Positions 20,101-29,526 are shown, counted from the first letter of the stretch. The stretch is 64,000 bases of DNA from Histomonas meleagridis (GCA_020186115.1 WSYJ01000001.1:744001-808000), one strand, 5' to 3'. Numbers and translations are program-made. Notes: a model not told the origin generated them from the sequence alone.

Positions 20101-23100
20101 AATGCTATTTCAGAATCAAGCCATTTATTATTTAAATCGATTTTAAATCCAAATTGGAATGAAATTCCATGTGAAATTTCTTCCATTTCTTGTAAGCAAT
20201 CCATAAAAGGTAAAAATTTTTCAACTTTTTTATTAATTTTTTCATAAAAAGGTGAATTATAATAATAATTTTTATAAGGTAAATTATCAGTTGTATAAAA
20301 CATATAAAAGAAACTATATTGTAAATAAGTATTAATAAAATCTTCTTTATCATTTTTAGAATTTAATATGAAATTACCAATTTCTAATAAGAATTTTTGA
20401 GGTGCTTCAATCGAATAATTATAATCAAAAATATTCGATATCATTATAATCATTGCTAAAATATCATTCCATACTGATCCGGAACATTTAACCATAAAAT
20501 TAATCAAAAAATCAAGCATTTTACCACCTCTTTTAATCGCAGCATATGCAGGCCAAAATGACCAAGATTTATGAAAACAATAATTAAAACTTGGCTTTAA
20601 ATTATTATAAATTATTTCATCTAATTCTTCATCATTTTGTAATATAAATGAACATATTATACTTAAAATAGATGGATTATTAATCGAAAAATCAATTAAT
20701 TTCTTTAAAAAAGTAGTTGTATAATGTGAATTAGATAAATATCGAATAAAAACACTTAAAAAACATTCAAGTTTCTTTTCTAAATAATTTAAGGATTTAT
20801 TTAATATGAAAATTGTTTTAAGTAATTGAAATGTTATATCTTCATTATCAAATTGTATAGCTAAATCTAAACATATAAAATGTTCCCAATATTTTTTAAC
20901 AGATAAAAATGGCGAATTTTTCTCTTTTGCAATTTTTGATATTAACTTTAAAAAGTCAATCGAAAGTGTAAATTTTTCAAATGAAATTGCTGATAATAAA
21001 AGTGTTGAGAAGTCATCAACAGTTAATTTCTTAGTTTTTGATAATAAATATAATACATTTATTAAGTTCTTTCGTGTATTTTTGGAATAATCCTTATTTA
21101 TCCAAAACAATAAACGCATTTGTTCAACATAATGATGAAATTGTAAATTTGTATATTGATGATATTTAGGTATTAACTTTTTTGACCAATTTTCCGAGAT
21201 TTTTTCCATTGTTTCTTTATCTGAATCATACCAAAGTCGATAATTAAATAAAAGTTCTTGAAAAACTAATATTTGTATATCATTTGGTAAATCGATAAAT
21301 ATTTCATATAAATATTTATAAACATCATAAGTTAATAATTCAGGTGAATGCATTAACAAATATGAGACTAATTGAAATTCTTTCGAGTCAACAAAACAAA
21401 TATTTAAATTAACTTTCATTGCATTAAAAAATAATGTAATTACTTGTTTAATAAAAGGTTCTGGTTTAGTATTATCAGGATTTAATAAATTTAATTGTGC
21501 AAATAAAGGTATTAACACTTGTAACTTAAAATATCGAATTAATATTTCTGCAAAAGGTAATGAAACAATTACATTTTCACCTTTTAATACAGCTTTTATT
21601 GAAGAATTAATAACATTAGATTTTAATGATAAAATAAAATTATCACTTTCAGTTTTAATATAAATAATTGGATTATGATCAAAATCAATTTGTGAATTAA
21701 CAAAATCTTTTGGAAGCTTTTGACATATTTCATCTATAATATCAGATTGATATAATTCAAACGATGATAGAATAGAATGAGCTTCATTCGAAGGATTTAT
21801 ATATATACCATAACGTTTATCTATCATACATTTAATTGGTCGATTTTTCTTGAATTCAAAAGAAGACAAAGAAAAATATTTAATTTCATTTTGTTGATCA
21901 TTAACAGAACTTTTTATTTGAAGTCTTTTATATTGATCTAATTGGAATGAAATTGTTAAGAATATCCAACGATATCCAGGAATTTGTTTATCAATTTTCT
22001 GGTATAAAACTTGTGAATTTAATTGCACACGAATAAATAAAGTTGAATCCAAAATCATTAAAGCAATTTCATTATTATCAAATCCTAATGATAATATATT
22101 GGATGAAATATCTTTTACTCCACTATCTATACATAACCAATAAGCAACAGTAAAACCTTCAAGAAATATATTTTCTGTTAACCCATAAATTGATATATTT
22201 GGTGAATTATCTGATAATGGTAAATAAGCAGTTGGAATGTTTTTCTTTTTTAATACTATTTTATTCATTGTTTCCATCGCTTGAATTAAAAATGGTGAAA
22301 CATATCTTTGTTCGATCGGACAAAACAATGAAATAAATTGTTGTACTACTTGAATTGATGAAGCAATTGAAGCAATTAATTTTAATAATGAAAATGATAT
22401 ATTTAATAATTCTTTATTTTTTGGATTTTTTGTTATGATATCAATTAATGTTAAATCAAATTCACCTTCGTGACATGTATGTGAATTAGCAGTAGAAAAC
22501 TTACATAATTGATAAATATAATGTAATTTTTCTATTAATTTATTGGTATCATTATTTAATACATCTGTTAATACTGTTAAAATTCGTGGTTGACGAATCA
22601 AAAAATTTGTTTTTTTAGATATAATTCGATTTCCAGATATTAAATTTAATAATAAATCAGATATTTCTTCTGTTGGTTGATTACCTTCAATTGAAATTAT
22701 TGTTGAAGAAAGAAGTTTACTTTCTGTTTGTTGTATTTTATTATAATCAGATATAACTGCATAAAACAATAAAACTTCTTTCATATATTGTTTAGAAGTT
22801 TCAGATGAAGTTAAACTATTAAAAGGTATTATTAATAATTCATTCATTACCAAAAAATATTTTGGATATAAAGTATTTTTATTTGAATAATATGTTAATA
22901 TATTTAATAAATTTGTTAACAAAGGTAATGTATATTTATCTTTAATTTTATTTAATAATGTTAAAAAAACTGTTTGATATATTTCAGCAACTTTACTTAA
23001 GTTCTCATATTGAACATTTATTATAGTATTTTTAAATAACTTTAATGCTGATTCTTGTAAACTAATTTGAAAAAAGAATTTCAAAAATATTAAAGGAAAA

Positions 23101-24659
23101 TGAGTTGATGAAATAAATTCATTTATATCTTCTTTAGTCTTTAAAATAGAATCAAAGAAATCGAAAATGAAATATTTTATATGATCAAAATCATAATCTT
23201 GAAATAGAATTAATAATTGATAAATTAATTGTATTATATCGGAATTCATAGGATTCTTTTGATTAGATAAATAAAAGAAAATTTCCGAATTAAAATCCGA
23301 ATAATTACTATGTTTTAAGAATAATCTTCGTAATTCCCCAGTAAAATATTGATTATAAATCAATTTTATAATGAAATTACGGATTTGATATATTTCTAAA
23401 TATTTATCATTAAAAATTGTAATTTTTGGATTAAATATAAATGAATCAAAAAAATATTCAACAAAATCTAATAACTCAACTGAATATGGGAAATTAGAAG
23501 CCATATAAATAAATATATATAACATTTGTAAATAATATTCTTCTTTACAATTATTTAATACATCTATGAAGCCATCTTTTAATTTTTTATTATAATTGGA
23601 AGGAATTCTTAATAATAATTTAAGTCGTGTTAATAAATCACTTGGAATATCAGGAATTGAATTAACTTCATCGATATTATATAAAGTTTCTTTTTTAGGC
23701 TCATTATTATCATTAAAATTAAATATTAATGAATCCAAAGAATTCTTTTTCTCTTCAAAATCAATTTTAATTTTATCTATCGAAATTGATCCGAAAAAAA
23801 TTTCATTTTTTAAACAAAATGAATAAATATTTGATGGTAAATTAGAAATGATTTTCTCCGAATATTTACTATGTTGTAATAACTTTAAAAAAATGGATAA
23901 TGATAATACATCTAATTGTTCAATAAATGGTTCGATTTTCTTTAATATAATATCAATGTCATTTTTGGAAAAACAGATATCAGATGCATCAGGTTCTAAT
24001 CCAGTACGTTCTTCAAGAATTTGTGATATAAAAATTAATAAATTTTGAGTGTCTTTAGACATTTGTTCTTCCTCGTTATATTGTGATGTGACCGATAACC
24101 AAAAAACCAAAGGAAATGAATTTTCTTCGCAGATTGGAAATTTTTGATAATAAAAAATATAAAGAGGATCCCATAAATAATTAAATTCGATGTGTTCATG
24201 CTTGGATATAACTTGAGGAAGAAGAAAACAAAACAATGATGATGATAAATGTAAAAAATTATGTTCTGAAATAAATGTTAATGATTTTAAAACTAAATCA
24301 AAATTAGTATAACTATCAGTTTTGTTATATTCAATTACCCAAGAAATAGTAGAGTATAAGAAAAAAATATCAAGTGATTTTTTCTCTGATTTTGGAATTG
24401 TTGGATAAATTGTTAAAGATTCTTGAAGTAACATGATGTTAAAAGGAAGTTTAAAACCAATAGACTCTATTCCTTCAAGAAAGATTTCAAATGATTTAGA
24501 ATCTACATATACTTTCTGGATATCTTGTAATGTTGGTTCTTTATAATTTTCAAAATATTTCGCTATTTTGTTTGTTACCGGAATTTTAGATGGATTGGGG
24601 ACTTTTATTTGAAGAATGGAAATGAATAGCTCTTTTGGGTTAATGTTTATTCTCTCCAT
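17133..24659 (-). CDS. BEACH-domain WD40 protein (LYST/NBEA/Lvs-like)
   Basis: About 2,508 residues. The first 800 are helical repeats. Near 820-1000 lies a concanavalin-like sandwich (GFTVAYWLCIDSG). Residues about 1770-1870 form the PH-BEACH domain, followed by a BEACH domain near 1895-2155 with its hallmarks: NFDYLMRLNIFSSRSFSD, YPIMPWVLKDF, DLSIPIGLYE, EPFTSLHIDLQSGKFDHAARLF, DFRELIPEFFF and HKWIDIIWGNKQRG. The last 300 residues are WD40 repeats. BEACH proteins are large scaffolds for vesicle fusion, lysosome size and secretion. The frame can start at 24680, but an initiator-like TCACT at 24668-24672 lies inside those first codons and eleven bases before the Met at 24659, so I choose 24659. 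Transcribed towards the degenerate dynein gene. Confidence 0.9.
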   Translation of the reverse strand: MERININPKELFISILQIKVPNPSKIPVTNKIAKYFENYKEPTLQDIQKVYVDSKSFEIFLEGIESIGFKLPFNIMLLQESLTIYPTIPKSEKKSLDIFFLYSTISWVIEYNKTDSYTNFDLVLKSLTFISEHNFLHLSSSLFCFLLPQVISKHEHIEFNYLWDPLYIFYYQKFPICEENSFPLVFWLSVTSQYNEEEQMSKDTQNLLIFISQILEERTGLEPDASDICFSKNDIDIILKKIEPFIEQLDVLSLSIFLKLLQHSKYSEKIISNLPSNIYSFCLKNEIFFGSISIDKIKIDFEEKKNSLDSLIFNFNDNNEPKKETLYNIDEVNSIPDIPSDLLTRLKLLLRIPSNYNKKLKDGFIDVLNNCKEEYYLQMLYIFIYMASNFPYSVELLDFVEYFFDSFIFNPKITIFNDKYLEIYQIRNFIIKLIYNQYFTGELRRLFLKHSNYSDFNSEIFFYLSNQKNPMNSDIIQLIYQLLILFQDYDFDHIKYFIFDFFDSILKTKEDINEFISSTHFPLIFLKFFFQISLQESALKLFKNTIINVQYENLSKVAEIYQTVFLTLLNKIKDKYTLPLLTNLLNILTYYSNKNTLYPKYFLVMNELLIIPFNSLTSSETSKQYMKEVLLFYAVISDYNKIQQTESKLLSSTIISIEGNQPTEEISDLLLNLISGNRIISKKTNFLIRQPRILTVLTDVLNNDTNKLIEKLHYIYQLCKFSTANSHTCHEGEFDLTLIDIITKNPKNKELLNISFSLLKLIASIASSIQVVQQFISLFCPIEQRYVSPFLIQAMETMNKIVLKKKNIPTAYLPLSDNSPNISIYGLTENIFLEGFTVAYWLCIDSGVKDISSNILSLGFDNNEIALMILDSTLFIRVQLNSQVLYQKIDKQIPGYRWIFLTISFQLDQYKRLQIKSSVNDQQNEIKYFSLSSFEFKKNRPIKCMIDKRYGIYINPSNEAHSILSSFELYQSDIIDEICQKLPKDFVNSQIDFDHNPIIYIKTESDNFILSLKSNVINSSIKAVLKGENVIVSLPFAEILIRYFKLQVLIPLFAQLNLLNPDNTKPEPFIKQVITLFFNAMKVNLNICFVDSKEFQLVSYLLMHSPELLTYDVYKYLYEIFIDLPNDIQILVFQELLFNYRLWYDSDKETMEKISENWSKKLIPKYHQYTNLQFHHYVEQMRLLFWINKDYSKNTRKNLINVLYLLSKTKKLTVDDFSTLLLSAISFEKFTLSIDFLKLISKIAKEKNSPFLSVKKYWEHFICLDLAIQFDNEDITFQLLKTIFILNKSLNYLEKKLECFLSVFIRYLSNSHYTTTFLKKLIDFSINNPSILSIICSFILQNDEELDEIIYNNLKPSFNYCFHKSWSFWPAYAAIKRGGKMLDFLINFMVKCSGSVWNDILAMIIMISNIFDYNYSIEAPQKFLLEIGNFILNSKNDKEDFINTYLQYSFFYMFYTTDNLPYKNYYYNSPFYEKINKKVEKFLPFMDCLQEMEEISHGISFQFGFKIDLNNKWLDSEIALQCINIIIKKKIIKFSGFGIFLCSLLLKDFSLDIINPKKKELLKFGNINDIYINFYENSLKEKDKNKLYLTDNINQLVYPPIFKALEILFSNSNETIRFTISRCAYRMVAFQKSSLPLFENFIGSNKYQILRWCEASSTKPNFIIERSIKNKKKQWEQLWRQLTYYHQPWSNAIKQESPKWKRDSTLCTYFCPMKVTPNTHFDDHKVASFCRDTGSILLAKKMTEEIKKQNQINTQAPPELLEIDNEVGVDNFKKPLFNKFKKGKSFINESSKLITIKSTKNCQFNVYKNMIRLKMENNNKIITILAKDIKMILLRNVYHLPNAIEIFTESGKSYLIKFDQLENHEVLQKISILSDFKDHCIIQTSSFIKFFKATNSTELWQDHKISNFDYLMRLNIFSSRSFSDASAYPIMPWVLKDFTSETLDLTKEESFRDLSIPIGLYEKSEKNLKVILGRYKDMCKTNPNTAFLFSSYIISPLCVYLWLMRLEPFTSLHIDLQSGKFDHAARLFASIPDSFNLILNHSNDFRELIPEFFFQYEFLVNLNEFDLGTVDGKQVNDVLLPKWANVPYDVEFKDVCEWRKPDPKVFKTFNFLYMHRKALESEYVSKNLHKWIDIIWGNKQRGYAPLGVKNVYDPMMYCDSWDNVSQDQIEYRLIEATKQNCGQVPIPLFINDHPIRNNIKNNIKRETIIYNTNVKDIKYFGLMKYRNKDLSILLYTKNGLFYTAHINNTIKVQQEKAKIDSNIITDFTVLSNYKIAVSTIHGYVNIITPITGEIETLYCHFGRINCIDSSSHYIVTGGNDTVINCFLNEENYPLIYGKSSFQASITCIDVSQQFHIIVSCNRNGSIIIFKLESGELVRALNINGRPIKVIITKAWGFIIVYATELIDNVLENVLYLFSVNGEMIRSRKIPFRINKWTLLKSNDDFDYIICSDDNDNVYLFEAFYLNAELPFASFDKLCGLKFCNGENMLIAVENSGCIKLLQNCFDIV

Positions 24660-24667
24660 TTCCAAAA

Positions 24668-24672
24668 AGTGA
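24668..24672 (-). promoter_or_regulatory. Initiator-like site (TCACT) that decides the BEACH gene start
   Basis: TCACT on the minus strand fits TCA(+1)Y(T/A). It lies between the two possible start codons (24680 and 24659). Transcription from it would leave only the second ATG, with an 11-base leader. Confidence 0.4.
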
Positions 24673-24680
24673 CAGCGCAT

Positions 24681-25020
24681 GTTTCTATTGTTCTACGAGA
24701 TTTCAATTGTTTACTTAAACCATAAGTAGTCAATTTGAAAAAATCACCATCTTAAGATATTTCTCAATGCCTTCCTTTAAATTTGGTAAAATGAAACTTC
24801 TTTAAATAAAAAAGTGCTTTAATTTTATTCGTTTTATTGAATTAGTGATCCTAAAAATTAATTAATTAATTTCATTACATCAATATTTTGATAATAGTAT
24901 TTATTGACACATTGCTTCAATATTTGATAAGCATTCATAACATCATAGTTAAAGGGTAAAAAAATTGATTAAAATAAATTTATTAAAAACAAAAAAAATC
25001 AACCAATTCAGCTAAATATC
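24681..25020. other. Intergenic, no gene seen
   Basis: AT-rich sequence upstream of the BEACH gene and before the Hsp70 remnant. No frame, repeat or RNA gene recognised. Confidence 0.4.
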
Positions 25021-25097
25021 GATTTGATTGTACAACAGCTGATGAAGAACAATCTTTTGTCCAAATTAATGTTTTTGCAGGTGAAAATCCAAATATA

Positions 25098-25130
25098 GGG
25101 TGTTCAAAAAGTCCTGACCCCCCCTCCTAT
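25098..25130 (+). repeat. Left terminal inverted repeat of the mariner element
   Basis: Thirty-three bases matching the reverse complement of 26367-26399 with one mismatch (C versus A at the 17th base). It includes a run of seven C. Directly preceded by TATA. Confidence 0.9.
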
Positions 25131-25299
25131 TATGGGCTGTGATTAGTTTATAAATAAAATATTCATATAATATTAAAATATAGTTAATGAAGATCTTATA
25201 TATGTGAAATATGTGATTTTTGATTAATTGCATATCGAGAAAAATTTAATTTAAATTTTGGTGACGCAAAAAATTTGAGAAGAACCGTCACTTTTTTTC

Positions 25300-26330
25300 A
25301 TGGATGCCGTCGAACAAAGATTCATTATTAAATTTCTCTTCCTCTCAGGAAAAAGATACAAAGCCATATACAGAGAAATGTTCACTGTCTTGGGAAATAA
25401 TACAGTTCATATAAGTACAGTCAAAAGGTGGTGTAGAAAATTCAAAAATGGTGACTTTTCATGCCTTGATGAGGAACGTACGGGGAGACCCCCATCTGAT
25501 CTTGTTCATCCAATTTCAAAAATTCTTCAAAAGCAACCATTTATTTCAGCCCGCTTAATTGCAAAGCAATTATCAGTGACTCCAAATACTGTATTAAAAG
25601 TTCTTTATGAGGACATGGGGTTGAGGCGCTTCACTAGGAAATGGGTCCCCCATGATTTGACGGAAGAACAAAAATTGGAAAGAGTCGATATGTCAAAATC
25701 AATTTTAAAAATATTAGAAAAAGCGGAAAAGAAAAATTTCATTAATATAATGACTGGGGATGAGTCATGGTTTTATTTTAATTATCAAAGTTCTTATATG
25801 TATGCAGCATCACGAGATGAAGTGCCAACCCGTACCCAAAAGAAAATTGACAGTGAAAAAATCATGCTGACAATGTTCTTCAATGGAAATTCCCTATTAT
25901 GCATTGATTTTCTACCAAAAGGCAAAAAAATATAATCAACGCTATTTCATCGATAATATTATTGAAGAAATAATTAAAAATACAAATGAGGATGAGGATC
26001 AATTGGACTTAGATCAAATGATGATTCATATGGACAATTGTAAAGTTCACAAAGGCAATTTAGTTCAACAAAAAATTAAATCAAATAAAGCTTAAATCCA
26101 TTCCGCACCCACCTTATTCTCCTGACATCAGCCCATGCGACTTTTGGTTATTTGGTTATTTAAAAAAATATTTGGAAGATAAAGAGATAAAATCGAAACA
26201 TCAATTAAAAACTCAAATTTTAACGGCATGGGAACACGTCAATTTTGAAGAGCTTCAAAGCGTGTTCTTGGAATGGATCAAAAGATTGAAGTGGATAATA
26301 GAAAACAATGGAGAATACTATATCACATAA
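25300..26330 (+). pseudogene. Mariner transposase, broken by two frameshifts
   Basis: Reading three frames in turn (25300-25935, then to 26095, then 26088-26330) gives a complete mariner transposase of about 340 residues. The N-terminus carries the paired helix-turn-helix DNA-binding region (HISTVKRWCRKFKNGDFSCLDE and TGRPPS linker). The catalytic acidic triad is visible: TGDESWF, HMDNCKVH and SPCDFWLF, with 34 residues between the second and third Asp (DD34D, the mariner signature). The first break is at the A7 run near 25924-25930, where one A fewer would keep the frame. The second is near 26088-26093. The element could therefore move only if another copy supplied transposase, unless the breaks are assembly errors. 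Confidence 0.85.
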
Positions 26331-26366
26331 ATAAACAAGAATATCTAAAATTGTTTATTCATTGAG

Positions 26367-26399
26367 ATAGGAGGGGGGGTCATGACTTTTTGAACACCC
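26367..26399 (-). repeat. Right terminal inverted repeat of the mariner element
   Basis: Reverse complement of the left repeat with one mismatch. Followed at once by TATA, the other copy of the target site. Confidence 0.9.
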
Positions 26400-26735
26400 T
26401 ATATTACGAACAACTTATTATAATGTACGCTACGTTTGGAATGTTTAATAAGACCACATCTGAAACTTAAAATTGATAGTAATGGAATATTAACTGTAAC
26501 AGCAAAAGACGTGAACTCATGTCTTTACGCAGCTACATCTATCAAATTAAAGGTGTAATAAAAAATTACATTTCAAATTTGTTTTTATTTTATTTGATTC
26601 AGTAATACATCATTCATTAATTAGTTCAAAAGAAATGCAATATGCATTGTAATTAAACATGGCTTCTATAATTGGAAAATATTCATTCCATAAGTCAAAA
26701 ACATTTAATTCCTGATCTGAAATTCGTGAGTTTCT

Positions 26736-26834
26736 TCATCTCGAGAGTTTGGTCTGTTTCATAACATTTTTTTCAAGTTCTTCATCATAATGTACGATAA
26801 AATACAAATCTTCTAATATTTTGTAATATTTCAT
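26736..26834 (-). other. Short frame or gene remnant of 32 codons
   Basis: The minus strand from 26834 reads MKYYKILEDLYFIVHYDEEL and continues for a dozen residues before TGA; another frame downstream continues with protein-like text (ELNVFDLWNEYFPIIEAMF). The composition resembles real coding sequence more than the surrounding DNA, so it may be a decayed gene. I do not recognise the family. Confidence 0.25.
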
Positions 26835-26886
26835 TCGCAACAATTACTCAATACAACAGAAATTAAATGCAAGGAATGTTTATTTC

Positions 26887-29517
26887 CTAAGCATAAAGAT
26901 CACTAATTACTCTAGAAGGAGAATGTCCGCGGCGTACACCGTTAATAATGACACCTGCCTTCTTTTGCATGTTGAATGCAACTCCGTACACAAGTTTATC
27001 TTCCTTGAAGTAAAGTGTAGAGAATTGCTTAGAAACCGGGTCATTTTGTGTAAAAACATTATAACCCTCTGTTGAAGTTGGTTGCATTCCAACAGCCAAA
27101 ACATCGACGTTGTTTGCCAACAGTGAAACAGGTTCGATGCAGAACTCGAATTTCTTGTTATCACCAGTAGCATTAGCACCTGCGACTTTACCCATCTCCA
27201 AAGCGGGTGCCCAAAGTCCTTGGTTCATTTCATTTAAGAATGCGCAATCACCGGCAGCGTAAATGTTTGGTAAGTTAGTTTCCATCTTTTCGTTAACAGT
27301 AATACCACGTCCGCATGTAACACCTGCTTCCTTAGCAAGTTCAATGTTTGCTCTTGTACCAGCATTAATGATAACAATGTCAGCTGGCTCTTCAACGCCA
27401 TTAATATTAACAGCTTTCAATTTACCATTCTCGGAAACAATTGACGTCTTAGCTGAAAGTCTAAGATCAATTCCATATTCCTTAACACGTTCAGCAAGGA
27501 ATAATGAAGCTGCTTCTGTAAGTAGACGTGGCATTAATCGATCCATGATTTCAGTGACTGTTACATCTAAGCCAATGCTCTTAAGTGAATATGCATTTTC
27601 AAGACCTAATACACCACCACCAATTAATACAGCCTTCTTAGCTGTCTTACATTTCTCCTTAAGTTGTTCAGCAGAAGCAGCAGAACGAATGACAATGACT
27701 CCTTCAACTCCACTGCCACCAAGTGCTGGAGGAACAAATGGTGTTGCGCCAGTAGCAAAGATAAGTTTATCATATTCAAATTCACCATTACTAGTAATAA
27801 CTTTCTTGGCTTTAGGATCAACTTTGGTCACTTCTGTCTTAAGATGAATGTCAATCTTGTTATCAGGTGCCCATCGTTCATTTCGTAAGTAGAACTCTTC
27901 ATCATTTGGTTTACGTTCAAGTATATCGACAACAATTGGTCTATAATATGGCATTCTATCTTCATTAGAAATAAGTGTAATTGTACCAACTTTGTTACGT
28001 GCACGGATTGCATCAGCTGAGGCAACAGCAGCTGCACCAGTACCGATGATGACAAACTTTAATGGTTCTGTTGAAGTTTCTCCAACTTCTTCAGGTGTGT
28101 AAAGTTCAAATAATTCTTGTGGAGCTCCACATGCTGGACATGTTAATGGTGGTGCAACACCTGCATAAATTTCGCCACAAATAATGCAACGCCATAACAC
28201 AACCTTTCCTTCTGGATTAAGTTCTTCCCAATTTGCAGCACCTACAACTCTTGGCTTAGGCTTCTCTGGTACTTCGTTGTTGAGGACACATTTTCCATAA
28301 AGCTTACCAAAGTCTTTGGCTTCTTGTTTTTCTTTATCGGATAACCTTAACTTGATTCTGAAGCCATCAAGAACTTTACCACGAAGTTGATTCATTCTAG
28401 CAATGATGTTCTCAACACCTTCGCCTCCCCATCCATATGAACCAAAGGCTGAAAGGATTTTACCAACATGGACAACAGGACTCATTGAAAGTGCAATATC
28501 CCAAATTGGTGGAACTGCATCACCATTGATTGTGTTTGTACCAAGAAGAACACCATCTGCTGTAAGGATTTCTCCCATTATTTCGGCTTTAAGACCTGAA
28601 TAGTTTTGAATGTTGACCATATATGACTTAAGATCTACATCTGGGATCGATTCTTTAATGCCGGCCATGATTTGTTCGCCAACTTCAGTGGTATAACCAT
28701 AAGCAGAAGCATAAACAACAACAATCTTCTTCTTTTCACCTTTGACTGGAAGTTGTGACCAATCCTTATATGTGTTGATGATTTCCCAGATGCGTGTATC
28801 AAGAACTGGACCATGTCCTTGACAGACAACTTTAAGTTCAAGGTCCTTGATCTTTTCATAAGCTTTAAGAACATATTCCTTGAATGGGCTAAAGATGGCT
28901 GTGTAGTAGTAAAGAAGGGCATCTTGATAACCTTCTTCTTCAGATTGTGGAAGCTTTGAAATTAAAATAGAATCAACCTTAGGGGAATAGTGGGCGCCAA
29001 ATGAGTCACATGTGAATAAGATCTTGTCTTCTTTGAGATATGAATAGATTGAATCTGGCCAGTGAAGGAATGGAACGCTAATGAATTCGAACGTCTTTCC
29101 GCCAAGCTTAAGAGCAACAAGATCTTCTGCTGTTCTGTATTGGAATGGTTCATTGATGATATCTTTGAGATATGTAATGGCGGTCTTGGATCCAACAACA
29201 GTGACACCAGGGATCAATTCGGTTATCTTCTTGATAGAACCTGAGTGGTCTGGTTCTGTGTGGTTTGTGATCAGATATTTGATGTTATTGAGATCACCAA
29301 CAATTGCCTTTAGTTTTTCAAGGTATGAGTCTAAGTACACTTCTTTAACAGTTTCAACAAGAACTGCTCCTTCTGTGGTGTTTACAACATAAGCATTATA
29401 TGTTGTGCCATATTTAGTTTCCATGACAATATCAAACACCTTGAGGTCATCATCAAAGACTCCAACCCAGTAGATACCTTCAGCAATCTTTTCAGTTGTT
29501 GTTTGCTTTTGTTTCAT
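26887..29517 (-). CDS. Class F flavodiiron protein: diiron, flavodoxin, rubredoxin and NADH:rubredoxin reductase fusion
   Basis: 876 residues with four domains. Residues 1-255: metallo-beta-lactamase-like diiron domain with the ligand set H86-x-E88-x-D90-H91, FLHWPDS, TCDSFGAH and CQGHGP. Residues about 260-405: flavodoxin (VVVYASAYGYTTEVG; NTINGDAVPPIWD). Residues about 440-470: rubredoxin with two knuckles, CIICG and CPACG. Residues about 486-876: FAD/NADH oxidoreductase (VIIGTGAAAVASADAI; LIGGGVLGLENAYSL; IYAAGDCA). It reduces O2 to water, or NO, using NADH in a single chain, protecting an anaerobe. There is no N-terminal hydrogenosomal presequence, so a cytosolic place is likely. Codon use is richer in G and C than its neighbours, in keeping with high expression or bacterial ancestry. 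An initiator-like TCACT lies seven bases before the ATG. Confidence 0.95.
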   Translation of the reverse strand: MKQKQTTTEKIAEGIYWVGVFDDDLKVFDIVMETKYGTTYNAYVVNTTEGAVLVETVKEVYLDSYLEKLKAIVGDLNNIKYLITNHTEPDHSGSIKKITELIPGVTVVGSKTAITYLKDIINEPFQYRTAEDLVALKLGGKTFEFISVPFLHWPDSIYSYLKEDKILFTCDSFGAHYSPKVDSILISKLPQSEEEGYQDALLYYYTAIFSPFKEYVLKAYEKIKDLELKVVCQGHGPVLDTRIWEIINTYKDWSQLPVKGEKKKIVVVYASAYGYTTEVGEQIMAGIKESIPDVDLKSYMVNIQNYSGLKAEIMGEILTADGVLLGTNTINGDAVPPIWDIALSMSPVVHVGKILSAFGSYGWGGEGVENIIARMNQLRGKVLDGFRIKLRLSDKEKQEAKDFGKLYGKCVLNNEVPEKPKPRVVGAANWEELNPEGKVVLWRCIICGEIYAGVAPPLTCPACGAPQELFELYTPEEVGETSTEPLKFVIIGTGAAAVASADAIRARNKVGTITLISNEDRMPYYRPIVVDILERKPNDEEFYLRNERWAPDNKIDIHLKTEVTKVDPKAKKVITSNGEFEYDKLIFATGATPFVPPALGGSGVEGVIVIRSAASAEQLKEKCKTAKKAVLIGGGVLGLENAYSLKSIGLDVTVTEIMDRLMPRLLTEAASLFLAERVKEYGIDLRLSAKTSIVSENGKLKAVNINGVEEPADIVIINAGTRANIELAKEAGVTCGRGITVNEKMETNLPNIYAAGDCAFLNEMNQGLWAPALEMGKVAGANATGDNKKFEFCIEPVSLLANNVDVLAVGMQPTSTEGYNVFTQNDPVSKQFSTLYFKEDKLVYGVAFNMQKKAGVIINGVRRGHSPSRVISDLYA

Positions 29518-29521
29518 AAAT

Positions 29522-29526
29522 AGTGA
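29522..29526 (-). promoter_or_regulatory. Initiator-like site (TCACT) of the flavodiiron gene
   Basis: TCACT on the minus strand fits TCA(+1)Y(T/A), giving a seven-base leader before the ATG at 29517. Confidence 0.5.

Larger units (their letters stand above)
25098..26399 (+). mobile_element. Mariner (Tc1/mariner) element, 1,302 bp, Tvmar1-like
   Basis: Bounded by 33-bp terminal inverted repeats beginning GGGTGTTCAAAAAGTC (25098-25130 and 26367-26399), which differ at a single base. Both sides carry TATA directly outside the repeat, which includes the TA duplicated by mariner insertion. Length (1,302 bp) and layout match the mariner elements of Trichomonas vaginalis (about 1.3 kb). It holds one transposase gene in plus orientation that is now frameshifted. 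The near-perfect ends suggest a fairly recent arrival. Confidence 0.9.
25021..26558 (+). pseudogene. Hsp70 remnant split by a mariner insertion
   Basis: Left part (25021-25097) reads RFDCTTADEEQSFVQINVFAGENPN, the substrate-binding-domain stretch of Hsp70 (usual form TTADNQ...V.I.VYQGER). Right part (26402-26558) contains LKIDSNGILTVTAKD, the equally typical 'IDxNGILxVxAxD' Hsp70 motif, then ends in TAATAA. Everything before and after these motifs in a normal 620-650 residue Hsp70 is missing, and the two pieces contain frameshifts and stops, so this was already a fragment. The mariner element sits between them. The motif identity is clear; how much of the damage came before the insertion is not. 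Confidence 0.65.

Noticed and set aside
25098-26399. Transposase as two separate overlapping genes
   Set aside because: The pieces are consecutive parts of one mariner transposase; single-base shifts explain the breaks.
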